Assembly: GCA_018806985.1 (NCBI GenBank)
Contig: JADANN010000001.1
Location: 474,501-538,500 of the forward strand
Direction of reading: 5' to 3'
DNA length: 64,000 nt
From: Angiostrongylus vasorum
Taxonomy: Eukaryota; Nematoda; Chromadorea; Rhabditida; Metastrongylidae
The notes under the pieces are model-generated. The model did no database searches. It had not been told where the DNA came from and worked only from the letters and a program-made list of their open reading frames with translations. Shown here one piece after another: positions 47,020 to 61,300 of this stretch. The stretch's first letter is position 1; each line of letters begins with the position of its first letter. Made by a program: the position numbers and the translations under genes.

Positions 47020-50000
47020 GTTCCACTTCTCCCCCCCAAAGGTTCACCGCCTCATAGTGGCTGGGAAGTGTTCCTGGTTGTTGAGCTAGATGTACAGCGA
47101 GGGCATTTATCCTCCTGGCAGGGTCTTTCAAGTTGAGAAAGAGTCCGGCGTTTCCACCAGGAAGCCCAGCTAAGAGTAAACCAATACCAGGTTCCACCAC
47201 TGCCCTGGTATCAAATTAATCGCATGGTGGCAAATCTTCCTCTGATCTACAAAAGCGGAGACTGTCTGTGTTGGTGACGACATGGGGCAGACTTCGGTCA
47301 GGCTACTCCAAGGAAACGCAGTGGCTAAACCAGAAAGGCTCTGAGAAATGGAGAGTAAACGAGGGCCCACACAACCAGTGAGGACGGGCCGTTAAAGTAT
47401 AAAAGTAATTCCTACGCCCTATTCTTCATGTCATGTCAAAAGAAAAAAAACCATACCCTGTATACCGCTTCTATTCGCTTCTTTGCCGATAATCATTTTA
47501 AAATTTACCAAAACCATTCCATTATGAGAACTGTCACTCTTGTATTTTCATGGAGGCCAAAGATTAACAATAGTTTTGTTATTTTCTCTAATTAGGTGCA
47601 CATGAATTATCAGCGTTGTTGAACGAACAGCAAGGCACAAGTGGAAATTTCTCTACATCCCATCAGTTGCCTCATAAACTTGGCAAAATTTTTCCGGCTA
47701 GTGTTTTATAATTTTTGCGCACGAGTGGGGCCTCCATTCTCTGTTGGAACCGATCACTGTGTTCTCTGTGCGAAGGTCGGATTTAGTCCAATGCTGAAAA
47801 AGATTTCTTCTCACCGTCGAAGAAGAACAAGACAAGTAGTTTATGACAAGAACATTCTCAGTGAATTTTTTTTTCATCTGACTGGCAGACCAAGAACGTC
47901 TCGATTGAGGACCGAAAGCCACTTGTCGGAGTAATTAACACTTGCGCCAAAGTCGTCTCAGTTCCTCAAACAGAAAATTCGAATCGCTTCTCCATCACCT
48001 TCTAGGAGTTGTTCAAAGAAAGAAAAAAACTAGACCTTCGTCCTACTATGACACAATTTTCGCCACTGATAATGAATTCCGTCTGCAGAAGATCATTGCA
48101 AAAAAAATTTATTCGGTTAGACAAAATTTGTTGGAAGCAGCTCGAAAACTATATAGTCTGGAGAAGTGCCGTCCAGATATGCCCAATCGTAATGTCTCGG
48201 TACCAAGCATGGTCGGCTAAAATGTGGGTAACACCATGTCTTGCCATGATATGGAACTGATAGAAAAAAGTTTTACACCATTCTTTCCCGTTCTAGAATT
48301 CCCGTCTAGGACATTCAATTTTCTCCGGCGAAAAACCGCCTGGAATTCTCTCCTTCGACGTAAGCTGCGATAGAAAGCATGAAGAACGGCACAGCAGCAG
48401 AACGCAGTAGTATTACAGCCAACTTCCTTCGAGATGGAAGCCCTGGATTACATGCATTTCTCCGAACGATAAGCTTCCATCTATTCGCAGAGAGAAAATC
48501 CCATTTTGGTGAAGAGTCAAGCGCACGGTCATCCTTCCAAAGAAGAGTGATCGAGGCAATTTTCACAGTTATTATTCGATACGCTTGTTGAATGCACACT
48601 GCATACTGCTCATGAAGATTATCCCACTGCGCTTATCAAAGACTATGGAAGAGGCGCAACCAGTTGAGCAAGCAAGACTCTGGCAGGGATTCTGATGCAT
48701 GGATCTCGTTCACACTGTTTTGCAGATCATGAAAGTCCGTTGGCAGCACCTGATGCTTTTTGTCCTTATTTTATTGACTGGGGAAAAACATTTAACTGCG
48801 TCAAAGCGAGTGCAATTCTATCAGCGCTGGTCGACTAAAGAGTGCATCCGTTGTATATCAGAGCTCCAGCTATATAAAATGTGATTTGGCTGCTCTGAAA
48901 AAATACGATTTTTTTTCATCGACATCTTATCATAGGAGTGAAGAAAGGAGTTCGATAAATGCCACCACCTCAAAGGAGCTGTTCGCACTCCCATTTGAGC
49001 GGATAGCGAATTCGCTCATTTGGAACGAAAAGGGCGTAGTGGACATCGTCATATGCTGAAAACTACAGATAAAGCAGGGACTACACTCAATTTACTCAAA
49101 CGAAGCGAGAAAAAAGGATCAAATTACACATAAAACTGAGGAAAACTCAGTTAATAAAAAACTCATAATGTTTACTTTTTATTTTCCGCCTCTACAACTT
49201 TCATGGCAACGTGTTATGGGAAATACAATCACAACGATGCTGAGATATTTGCAAAACTCCGGACCGCGGGTGTCTGCGGTGGAGAGCGAACACACTGTTA
49301 ACCTTTCCGTAGGCTAACGCGCTCACCACCACATCATATGGGTTCTTGGTTTCGCCTGTTTCTCAGCTAGTTCTATCGATCAGTGCAATCAGCAATCACC
49401 ACTCAACGAGATTGATCTGGACAGCCCACATCGGCATTGAACCCAGTTAAGCTGGCGCTGTAGGGCGATAGAACTAGCCGAGAGACAGGCGAAACGGAGG
49501 ACCCGTGTGGTGCGGTGGTGAGCGCATTAGGCCCCGGAAAGTGTAACAGCTTGTTCGTTCCCCGCCGCGGACATCTGCGGTCTGGAGGTTTGCAAATAAC
49601 TCAGTACCGTTGTGAAAAAACTCATTGTGCGAAGGTGAACAAATCAAACCGGATGGTTCTTTTATTACTGAATCCACTTCCGAAATGTGTATCTTGGAAG
49701 TCTAATAAATATGGGAAACAAAATGAAGGAAGAAATTGACAGAAGAAGCTGTTAAGAAGTCCGCGTTCAATTCAGCGATTTGGCAATGCTCCTAGCCCTC
49801 TCTTGTGCACTGGAAAAGTGCGTCCTCAAATCTATCAGGCACTCACAACGCCTATCCAAAACGTACAGCTCAGATCCGTGCGGTCTATTCCATGTTAGGG
49901 ATTCTGGGGAATATGTATCAATAGTGAAGCACGAATGGGCTAATCGTATTGAGGGAAGAACAAGTGACAGATAGATGAAAAGAACAGTAGACTGAATTCT

Positions 50001-50215
50001 AAGAGAATGCGTTCTTTCTCGGACGAACATTTATCCAAACCACGAGGCTCTTTTTGCAGCTAACGTTAATCATCTGTCCCCACGAATCGGAACGATTTAG
50101 GATCTCGAAATGTCTTGCAGATGTCAACATGTTAGGAGTGAACACGTGGACCACCGTCAAGGGCCACGATATCAAAGAAAGAAAGGAATGGAAAAGGTGC
50201 TAGGACCTGCACTTA
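47020..50215 (+). mobile_element. Decayed RTE of a second family, nearly full span, interrupted by a foldback element
   Basis: The order fits one element: leader (47020-47395, shared with 19385-19762), end of the endonuclease (GTDHCVLCAKVGFS, then RRRRTRQVVYDKN, about 47740-47860), linker (RQNLLEAARKLYSLEKCRPD, about 48120), the start of RT (MKNGTAAERSSITANFLRDG at 48379, then EEAQPVEQARLWQGF near 48650), weak palm pieces to 49.1 kb, and the tail ERKEWKRCW near 50190. Most of the endonuclease is missing. A foldback element (49230-49614) lies inside the 3' part. Many stops show it is dead. It differs from the intronic family, for example MKNGTAA in place of the first family's box. Confidence 0.65.
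49230..49614. mobile_element. Foldback element inside a decayed RTE
   Basis: It starts CACAACGATGCTGAGATATT and ends with the near complement CTCAGTACCGTTGTG. Left arm (49230 to about 49464) and right arm (about 49465-49614) share TCGCCTGTTTCTCAGCTAGT and its complement. The inner part is shortened compared with the first copy. It splits the 3' part of the second-family RTE. Confidence 0.8.
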
Positions 50216-52304
50216 AGGTGAATTCGAGCCATTTGAATATCTAAGCAAGTAATTATTATTGTACCATGCCACCTCAGAACTGTGCAAGAATTAGGAAACT
50301 TTACAGTTTGTAGCAGTTCCAAAAGCTTGAACTTTAATACGATGTGCAACTAGAGCATCTATTCCTAGAACGAACTAAATTTTTTCGAGACTAAAGTGGG
50401 ACATAGTACATATGGACGAAAAAGATATGAACATAATCATCAACTGCATTTCAGCCTTTGAGGGATTTAATCTAAAAAAGCGTGCAGTGAGTTTCAAGCA
50501 TCATAGCCGGTTTAACTGTTCAATTTTACTTGAAAAACGTCTCATGAAAGCTTACTCTATCTGGTGGGACTCGTCTGCACTGTAACATGGTGTAAATGGT
50601 GTACTAGTACTAGATGCTGTCACATATTGATCTCATTATTACTAACCTGCTTTTGGAACAGCAGATGAGATGTGACACCCGTAAGACTTCACGACCGACC
50701 TCATTTACTGATGAAATATGGGGAATGTAAAGCACAATAGAGCAATGAAATCATTAAAGTGGATTCAGACTAATCAAAATAGCCAAACGGCAGCTGTTGT
50801 GGCAAGAATTATTGCACAAACACGATCATTCTTTGTTTTTTGACACTGCCATCTTGAGACTCCTATTCAAAAGCGCCCATTTTTTCTAGCACCTCTAGTG
50901 ATATCTTGCATTAAAAACCGGCCACGCCTATTACTGGGTATTTCTAACTCTGGCTGTGACAGACTTCTTTTCCCATCTTCCCAGTTCCAAAGCACATCAT
51001 TTTTTTTATTTGTGTACTTGTCAATCGCGTGCACTCTTTTCTCGCAAATCTCGATGCTTACACGTTCTCAAGAGTTTAGAATTGCAGCATTGTCTTAGAT
51101 TAGGCTTGTTCTATATACGCTAGGATTTACATTACTCCGAAGCACTTTTTGAGAAATGTCGAGCTGAGTACATTCGCACAAGTTGAATTTTATGAAAAAA
51201 AAAACGTAGGCATTCGATTAGCCTTGCTCTTTTGTGTGCAGGGAAATTTGAAACCACTCTTTTGTGTTGCTGAAAAGCAGCTGAAATGTTTGGTTTTTCT
51301 TCTAAGCAGTCATAATATGATATAGATATTGGTGACTTTATTGTAAGGTAACGGCTGCATGTGGTAGCCAAATTATTGCTGATAAATCTCGTTGCTACCG
51401 TGTCACAAAGGGAGTTGAACAACACCATTAATGATGTATTATAGAACAGCAAAGGCAACGTTTAGGAAGAATTGCTGTATTTCAGATGAAAGGAGGTATG
51501 TGCCATATAATCAAGAGGTGGATAAATGACAGTGGCTGGATTTTTGAAGTAATCTGGGCTGAAGTTTTTGTTCAATTAAAGATGAAAAGGCTAACCTCGA
51601 GAAGAAATTATGGTCAAACAGTAATTAAGCTGCAGTATTTAAGTTGGACAAACTTCTACTTTCAAAGTATAATCATGAATGGTCATAGTTCAAATATATG
51701 ATTACTCTCAGTATGAGGAGATTATTTTCGACCGCAAACACTTTTGATGTTCAGTACAATCTTCCACTCTCCGATTGAATTCGCTAGTTAACCGTTCTCT
51801 GATTACAACAACATGCACTCCTTTGAATTTGATAATACTTCCTCAAAAAATAAGAATCTTAAGGGGATCAACTTCAACCAACTTTTCTACCGCTATTTTT
51901 TCCGCATATTCATGTGTTCACTCTGAGACAGAAAGGCAAATGAGACTTGCGACAAGATGGTTCTGAATGTCGAATGTTTTCCTCTTCGTCTGCTCGGACG
52001 TCGGTACTGGCAGATCTGTAACTGCCTTAGTGATGGCTGATTGTGCGTGGATCGCATTTTGATGTCACTCGCCTCTTCGATTTTTCTTGTTTCCATTTTA
52101 TAAGTGTAATGTTTTATCGTTAAGTGAACGATGAACAACTTTAGGAGAAGAGAACTAAAGTCCAATGAACAATATTTCTTCATTGACATTAATGAGTATT
52201 TCTTTTTATCTTAAGGCATTTCATTAGTATCTCATCGATAAAGTGTAAAGTGGGAATAAACTGAGAGGACAACATACCAAGATTTGTAACAATTCCAAGC
52301 AAAC
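50216..52304 (+). other. Upstream region of the carbonic anhydrase gene
   Basis: Gene-free as far as can be seen. The promoter of the carbonic anhydrase gene should be in its right part, but I can name no specific site. A - strand frame of 108 codons at 51132-51458 has no recognisable domain. Confidence 0.4.
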
Positions 52305-55300
52305 ATGTACGTCATGTCGATGGTCGCATTTTTCCTGCTGCTTCTAATTGAAGGTGAATTGATTTCAAATGCTTTTTCATTGAACTACTTCCGATAAAAT
52401 ACAAGTGCTAAAAACTATTTCTGGTTTTGAAGAAAGCATTTTTGTGACCAATCGAGAAAGGTGGGGGCTAGAACTTCGGCCAAAATTTCATTCCTTAACG
52501 CCTCCAGTTTTACACTAACCATCCGAAATTTCTAACTAACAGCAAAATTTTGTGCCTTGAAACATCAGTACATATTTCAGGATTGCTAAGTGAAGATAAC
52601 AATACCCACTGGGGTTACCATGATCACAATGGCCCGGAAAATTGGGGAAAGGATTGTCTAAATGGATTTCGCCAGGTGAGTTAGTTACATGTACTAAAAT
52701 CTCGAAGAATAAGAACATAAGCTTGCAGATGATCATGATGAAAATCTTGAGAGTTGTTTTTAGAGCGCAGTTCGGCCTCATATAACGTGTTTCATGAGGT
52801 AAATAAGTATCAGATTTACTAGTGAGGTAGGAAACACTTGTCTTTATGGGAAAAATCAACACTGCAAACTTCGGACTGTATTTTCATAACACCCATTTCT
52901 TATATCATATTTCCTCACTTTTCTTAACTGAGTGCATAACCAGTAATGCTTCGGGAAAAGGAAGATGGAAGGAAATTTTATCACCGCTCTGAATAATTTC
53001 TTGACCAGTGGCGGAAATTCACTTAACGTCCTCTCCTGAAACTTGGTAATTTTCACTAGCAGCAACCCAACGTGTAGATTATATGTAAGACATTTAATAC
53101 TGCAAATCCTCGTGATGCGTTGCTGTCTTTCGCAGTTACTCGCATCCATCAGTTACTTCCGCTAACCTCGAGCTCGTTTCCGATTTACGTTAACGCCAAG
53201 AAACACAGCTGGCTGATTCTCCGCTTGTTGTTAGTGCCATCGAAACAGCACAGGTATTGACTAGTCGTCTCGTTTGGCTAATGACGTAGTCATCTAGTGA
53301 ATTTTCAACGTACGGTTTCAAATTTTTCCCACAACTGTACGCCTTTTTTATAAAATAAAATAATAAAAGAAAGCTGCAAAGACAAGCTCTTGACACGTTG
53401 TTGATTAGTGACCCACATAGCAGGTATGGGGGCATCTTTAAAGGAGTTCATCGCATAGAGCTATTATATCAGAAGGCCTCGAATAGTAGGGAATTGATCG
53501 GAAAGTCATGCCATTTAGTCGTAAACATGTCATTCAAAGCAACAAAATCTGTTCAAACGTCTCTGAACGTGGAGTTAGGGATGAGATACCAACAGATTGC
53601 ACATATAGTTGTAAAGTGACACGTTGTGCAATTACCAACAACGATTGGCTACGATGTGCTTCACGTTTTTAGCAATAGGAAATCAGTCATGTAGATCAAG
53701 CAACATTTAAAAAAACATAGTACCTACGCATACAAGCCGATGTTTCGCTCTACTATGCATTCGAGACAAACCGAAGAAAGAAAGATTGTTTGTCAACAAA
53801 GCTTTTTAGTGATCTATTTCCTTAACTGTAGTTTTTCCGTCTTCTGATTATATATATTAACTCTTTCGTAAAGTGGCGACAGATTCTTTAACTTCTTAAC
53901 CTATTGTGAAATTGGTGGGATCGTGAAAACCCGCTGTGATAAATCAATGTCTGGTATTTTTTGTCCCACTAGTCCATGTATAACGAGAATCGATGATGCA
54001 AGCTAAAAAGCGGTAGGTACGGCATTATAATCGGAGTGAGTTACCTGTTAGATATCATCAGTTAAAAGAAATATATGATATGAGAGAAGAACTTCTGCGA
54101 ACATGTGGTATGCACCAAAGTCGTCAATGATTGTTTTCCATGCTTACGCACCAATGTTGATTCTTGTTATTTTTTGCGTACTTGAAGAAAAACCTGCAGG
54201 AAAATCCATAGAACTTATAAACCCTTCAAGACTTGAAAAAGGTCGCTATCTTTGTAAAAAGTAACAATAGGTTGTCCGGAAGCATCCTTTTCTTCGAAAG
54301 CCGGTGTATTATCTGGCTCATAGTGCAGCCGGTCTGCACATAGAACGACTCGAACAGATGAATAACCTACCACCAGTCCATATCGTCACGTATCGAAATG
54401 CATAGCTTAAACTCACTTTAAACTAAGAGAGCTGTTTTATTGTTACACAAAAAAAGAATGCGCACACAACACTGTCGCATAGTCTGCCTACGTCGATCGT
54501 TCATAAGCTCTTGACGCGGATCGTCCTTATCAAGAGCGACATCGAACGAATGAGACCAACGCAAGAAACTGATGTACTGTGAATGGAAGACCCTCTTTCT
54601 TTAGCTTAAAAGTGATCATGCCTGTGTTGAGACAGAAGTATTTATAGAAGCTTTGAACCATGGGGGCATTCTTGTTCAATAGAACAAGATCCTTTGCGGC
54701 ATATATAAAGATCGTTTATGCCACAAATAACATCTTTACAAACAGAATTTCACCACTTGACGACGACATTATCGTTACACAAACAAAGTGTTTCAACATG
54801 TCGTCAAAAATACTTGAAAACACTTTCGAGAACGTCACATGGGAAAGATAACGTGCAACCACAAAAGCCAGTAGCCAGCGACTACACTTGGCTTTCGCGA
54901 AACATCGTTCCCATCACATACTCAGGTGAGAGGAATTACGTGGAAAAATTGAACCACTTGCATTTCAGTGAATGTTCGGGCGAAGCGAATTCATTTCTGA
55001 TATACCGATCAGGCTCAGTCGCATGAACTTCTCTGTTTGATTCGCTTGTCTATACTAATCCGTTTATATCGATGGTTATCACGATAAACGACTAGGTTCC
55101 AGTATTGAGCAGGAAGAGGCGAGCAGAATGAAATGCAAAGAAAGCGTTGAGAAAGTAGTCATGTCGAGAAAATGGAGAACAAGGAAGCCACATTTGAGCT
55201 GGAAGGAGCAATCGATGGAGATGTTTGAGCATTACCGTAAGACTTAAGTGATCAAGGAATTTCTAGGTTCCCACCCACGTCGATGATCAAGGATCTGCAA

Positions 55301-58300
55301 CGCTGCTACACAAGAGAAAAACGGATTGGCAGAACACCTGATATTTCTTAAGGAAACCTGTTGAATAGGAGCCATTAGCAAAGGGGAATTACGAAATATC
55401 AAGCGCATAGTAGAAAAATCACCGGTATTTTGCTTAGAACTTTCTACAGATATCCAAGAACAAAATATAATGTTCGTAGGGTCTCTGGCGATGACATTAG
55501 TAACTTCACATAACAGGCACATAGGAAGACCAAGGTAGACTTAACTGGCTACTGTTTAGACCACTCAAAGGATAGATTGGTAATTTATATGGCATATATT
55601 TCCGAAGTTTTCCAAGCATTTTAACTAAGCAGTAAGCGTACTGTTCCCAAAAACTAAACTACGTGCAATACGTTAGTAGTAATGCCGTTCGTTCTGAATA
55701 AAAATGTCGATTTTTGACCTTCTGTCTACTGTGAATGTAAAATTTGTCACTACAGTTCGACCGACATAATATCTAAACAATGGGCCATTGGTAAAATAGC
55801 AATGTGATATATATATATATATATATATATAGTATATATATATATATATCACCAGCAGCTCTTCCATTTTTCCCTGTCGCGTGATAGAGTAGCCCAGTGG
55901 GTTCTGCTCGCTCTAGGGGGCTCGTTGAGAATCATATCTTTCTTCTAGGCTTTTCGTGAAGAACTCTGACCATCGAGTCGGTGGTCTTCCTGCAGTGCAT
56001 TTAACATCCCGAGGAATCCAATCACTTGCGGCTCTTGTCCATCGGTTGTCGTTCATACGCATTACGTGTTCGGCCCACGCTATATTCGACTGTTTGGCGT
56101 ACAGAACGGCATTTTTGATTTTTAATCGTTGACGCAAGTCGGAGCTTCGGATCCCTTCCCTTACTTGCGTGACACGGGACACTCCTAGCATCGTCCTTTT
56201 GACTGCACGTTCAACAACGCTGAGCGATCTTCCATCCCGCTTACGCTTCGATCAGGTTTCTGACACATACCTTAGGGCAAGAAGTACCGCTGAGTCGAAA
56301 AACTGGGCACGGAGTCGGATGTTTTTGTACCCTTCACTACATCATCGAAGCTCTTGAAAGCTCCCCAAGCCGCATGAAAGCCGCATGAATCCGTTCCTCA
56401 TGAACATCGTTTTTGTGAGATCTAGTTGAGGACCAACCTTTCCACAGGCTCTATCAAAGCCGACAAGCATGCGTTCCGCTTGGTAAATGTTTGGTGTTAT
56501 AAGGGCGATGTCATCAGCAAAGCGAAGATGGTGTAACTGCCGACCATCGATTTTCACTCCCATATCATCGCATTCCAATGTTCCCATGATGTTCTGGAGC
56601 GTGGCGGTAAACAATTTTGGCGAGATGGTGTCGCATTACCTAACACCTCTTTTGACTTCGATGTTAATTTTGACATCGTTGTAGAATGGTGATATGATGA
56701 TATCTTAGTTGCGCTCCCCTACTTTCGCATGTTCGGAGGAACAGTTCTTTTCCGTTCTCGCAGACGGCGTTGAATGGGTGGCGTTTTTCAGTCTCTTCCA
56801 GTCCGATAACGTCGTACCTTATCTTTCTTGTTTTCATAATCAAGTCTTTTATCGGGGATTCAGATGCAAATGCACGTGCATTCCAGATATAGATCGTCAC
56901 GTTTGTCGTATGCGATTTGGACAGCCTAGAATGGCCCCGAAATTTTAGCAGCCTCTCAGTACTCGTCCTACTAGACGCCGACGTGTAAGGAGCTCTTTTG
57001 GGAATCAAGCTCACTTATTTTTACTGTGTTTCGCACTAAACATCCACGTATAGTTTGTTGAGCTCTGAACGTGGGGACTGGGCATACTCACGGATAGCTT
57101 GCTAGTCTTTCCCAGGGTGGACATAGAGCTTTTTTTGTTGGAGGCGACTCCTAACTTCATCCCCCTGTACTTCCTTTTCACTTGATTGCGTGCTTTTAGC
57201 CGAATTTCCTAGTAGAATACAGGCGGCATAAACGAGAACGCATCCACATACGAATGCATAAATACGCCCTCGTAAATACAGAAGATATATGTCATATCGG
57301 CGCAGCAGGAACATCCAGTCAGTCTATCCTCTGGATGCACATGGGCCTCAGGTAAGCAAAGATCGCTTTTGGTCGACGATTAACCCCCTCTCCGCCATCA
57401 GGGATGCGCCATCTTGCCTCGCGACTAACCAGCACGAGATCTCTCTATGAAGGAGATCCGTAGAAAAGTCAATTATTAGTATCAAAAATTCAGTCGTTAG
57501 TTCTAGAAATATGCATCCTCAACACGTGGACTAGCTTTTTACGGATTTCTTCTGAGAAATCGCCGTCACTGTTGAGTGAAACTGAAGGGGGTACCTTTCC
57601 AGGAGAGGATTAATAATCCAGATAAATCCCGGTTCATGGTGGCTTTCGGCTTCGTTTTTTAAACTTGTCGGCTTTCTTTTTTTCGCGAAAACTGGAGTCT
57701 TGCGCTAAGTATATGGTGGTTTGATTGCCGTGTAGAATTTTGAAACAACATAATGATCGGTTATGAAAAACATTCGATTTGTTATGTTATGGTTTTCTGT
57801 ACTCAGTATTGAAATACCTCCACTTTCCACATTGAGAGTAATCCTCTGAAGTCTTCGTCATCATGATAAATACTTAGACGATCGCTCACCCTGTTCATTC
57901 CATGAATCTCAATGTGACTTTCTTTTGATCTTCTACTGAGTCTAATTCTATCGTTGAAATGGACAATGATGACCTTGAAGGATCTATGGTTTCCGTTGTA
58001 GAACTTGTCCTAGTCCCTATGGATCGCTTTTACTTCTTCTTCATAGCATGATGTTGATGGATAAACGACGACGATTGTCAAAGCCGCTATTGATCCACAT
58101 CCTTTCATCTGCAATCGTCATCGTCGGACTCGTCTTTTTAGTTGTTCGAATGAATGGTGCTCATGGTCAAACTCTTCTTGACGAGAACGCCAAAGCAGCA
58201 AATCCCTCCTTTGCTGCATATTCCCAGGAAAAATCCTTTTTCAATATCACAGACGGCGTTAATTGGGCTGTGTCATTCCTAAGGCCAGTCCAACGACATC

Positions 58301-61300
58301 GTAGCTAATCCCTTGAGCAGCGTCATGAAATCCTTAGCAGAAGATGTAAGAGGACGTGAACTTTCACTAAGGTCTGATGAACACATGTGTACTGACGAAT
58401 CCCTCCAATCATTACATTGGGGGGCTTGGTATATGCACAGTATATCCCATACAAGTGGTCTCAAATTGTTCGGCTTACGCTCGAAGGATGACTACAAGCG
58501 CAGATTTTTAGTGCGAATAAGCTGCAGTGATGAGGATTATTTATGATTCGTTGGATGAAGGAAGGCATCTCTCTTGCGATGATTGACATACCAGAATTCC
58601 AGTCGCGGAGTGCACAATGCAAGAAGGAACTTTCCATGTTGTCCACCTAGTTGTAGCTTGAGAGAGTACGCTGGGCAATGGTATACCAGCTTTATAGTGG
58701 GAATATAAAGGGGACATTATTATGATGTAACAATTCATATGGAGACCCTTTCCCAGAGGTCATCAAACCCATTTATTGAACAGTACAAATAAAGGATGTG
58801 ACATCATTCGTATGCCCAATAGATCAGATGGGTGCGTAACGTAAGGCTGTTCTTCCACGTGTTCACTCAAATTTCACTGGTAAAAACAAGGGAGAATTGC
58901 ATTGGGAACGTCAAGACAACCTCGTTTAATCGTTTTATGATGGACGTCTACTTGTGTTAGGTTGAAAATGGAATCCTCCAAGAGGTTTATTGATTTCCAT
59001 AAAAAAATCAGTTGGACGAGAGCATGTAGACGGCTTTTAGAATGGTGTAAGACAATGTAAAATCGCCAATGTTGTAAACACGCTGCAAAACATATGAAGT
59101 AGTTTAGAACTATGATGGACGCGGGCGTTTTAGAATACGCTATTTGAACTGTTTCGACAGTGATTGTAAGAAGCGTATATTATTAGCATGACCTCCAAGT
59201 TTGAAACAAAGGATTTTGTGTGACCAAGAAGTCCGAGCTTACGCAACCATTGTTTACTATAGTTAAGAAATATAAATTGTATGTAACGGCTGTTACTTCT
59301 TCGTGGGATATGTAAGCTGTACATCTGTACAAACTATATATCACGGATTGTAAAGCAAACTTTTCTAACGCAAAGTTTAAAACATTGTTGGAAATTGTAG
59401 TATGACTGGATAACTGTTTCGGATGCCAAACTGTGTTGAATACCATTGATGAGAGCACGGTCTATGGACACCGAACCAACATGAAAAGTCTTCCCAGTGA
59501 TTTACCATCTTATAATAGCGACAAGCTCTCCTTAAGTGTCAAACCTCAGTGTTCAAGAACGACTGAAGTCGTCCTTACACGCTTTTCACTGCCAGCAATC
59601 TTTTCATGCGTACACTCTTCAACAGCCACAGTTTATCGCTGCCAAAGTAGCTCGTCTAAAGGAAGGCTTCCTCCGAAATATTGAGTATAAAGAAAGCTTT
59701 CCACGGGCTATTGCTGACGTAATATCTGCTCTGGGAAAGCGAAAGGCTAAATACAAAAATTTCGGTAAAAGGCTGCATAGAAAAACAAAACAAACAGACT
59801 GAGAAGGAAATGCGCTGAGTGCAATGCTTATCTTCCACCTTGCAATCATGCATGCATTGCACACAAGGCACCTCGAGCGTTATGTGGTTTAATGTACAGA
59901 CCTGTTGCTCGTTTCCATACTCTTTAAAATTATCTTGAACAGAGTTGATTTTGAACTAAACGCAAGTTACACCTTTTCCCACGGGTTTCTTTGAGCTGGA
60001 GAAAAACTAGATCGGAGTATAATAGCGTACTCAGCCTCTTTGGGAGCAACAAGTTCCAATAAGACGATAGCTTCTGCCTTGAGTATTGTGTACTGAACTA
60101 ACACGACTGGCAAAGGAACGTTTTTCATATCACAATAACACAGGCTTCGCATGCCATTTCGTTAGCTGTATTCTTCGATGGTTTATAATCGTCAAATCAA
60201 GCGGATTTCCACTATATGCAAAATTCTCAGAGTCCAATCGATATTCGAGCTGCTGATGTCGATTATGCTCTTCTACACAGGTTGCATTTCATCCACTACG
60301 ACATTACTGGTCCAATTAATATTGTTAATAATGGACATACAGGTAGGCCAGAGTGTTCATTGGTTTTAACCTATAAACGAAGCCGATAAGACGCGCGTAG
60401 ATAAGTCAATTTGTATTCAATAGAAATAAACTGCAAATCTGCTATCAAAATTTTTTCTCCATCTTTTTTTCCCAGTAATTGTAATCATATTTTGTCCTTA
60501 AAACGCTCAATTGGAAAATTGTATGTGTGATTTCTTGAAGCGAAAGTTTTATCCATTCGATAGTCCTGCTAATGAAGCTCATTAACCTTCTGTTTCTAAA
60601 TATCGTTCTAGAAATATAGTAGTGGAAAAGCTAGGAAAAAAAAAATACGGAGTACCCACGATGTAACGTTTTAACCCCGTTGCTGGCCCAAAATGTTATG
60701 TGCATTCAGTGGGTGATAGTTTAGAAATGGCTTACCTTCAGTAATTCATTCAAGTAATTCGTCGTTTAGCCTGATTGACAGTAGTTTCATCTCAGTTATG
60801 TGAAGTTATTTAACAGCAATTGGCGACTACTTTTTCAAATGATTTTGTGGAATTTTGGATTCCATATGCTCAGCACTTTAAATAAGTGCATCAGTACTGA
60901 ATGAACGTTTTAGTTTAAATTATAGTAAAAGTCGATGGATTTGACAAATGGGGCTCAAAGCAGCCCTACATACAAGGTGGTGGCTTGAGACACCGTTATA
61001 ATCTGGTACAGTTCCACTTCCACTGGGCGCAGCACGATCATCATGGATCCGAGCATAAGATTGGCGGACTGCATTATCCGGCGGAAGTACGAGCATTTCT
61101 TGATTTAGCTTTGTTCTTTGATGACTTTAATTTAACAGTTTTTAATTTCGCTAGGTCTGGTACTTTTCCATGAATAATCGGGCTGTTTACGATTTTGCAG
61201 CTGCATCTGGTGCACGTAAGGCATGACGTTCCTCTTAAAGACGCGTTGCGGAAGCCAGATGGCGTCGCGGTTATTGGTGTTTTCATCGTCATCGGGCATG

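Noticed and set aside
58048..58308. 86-codon + strand frame with a hydrophobic stretch (possible membrane protein)
   Set aside because: The complementary strand carries RTE endonuclease motifs in order, so this frame is a shadow.
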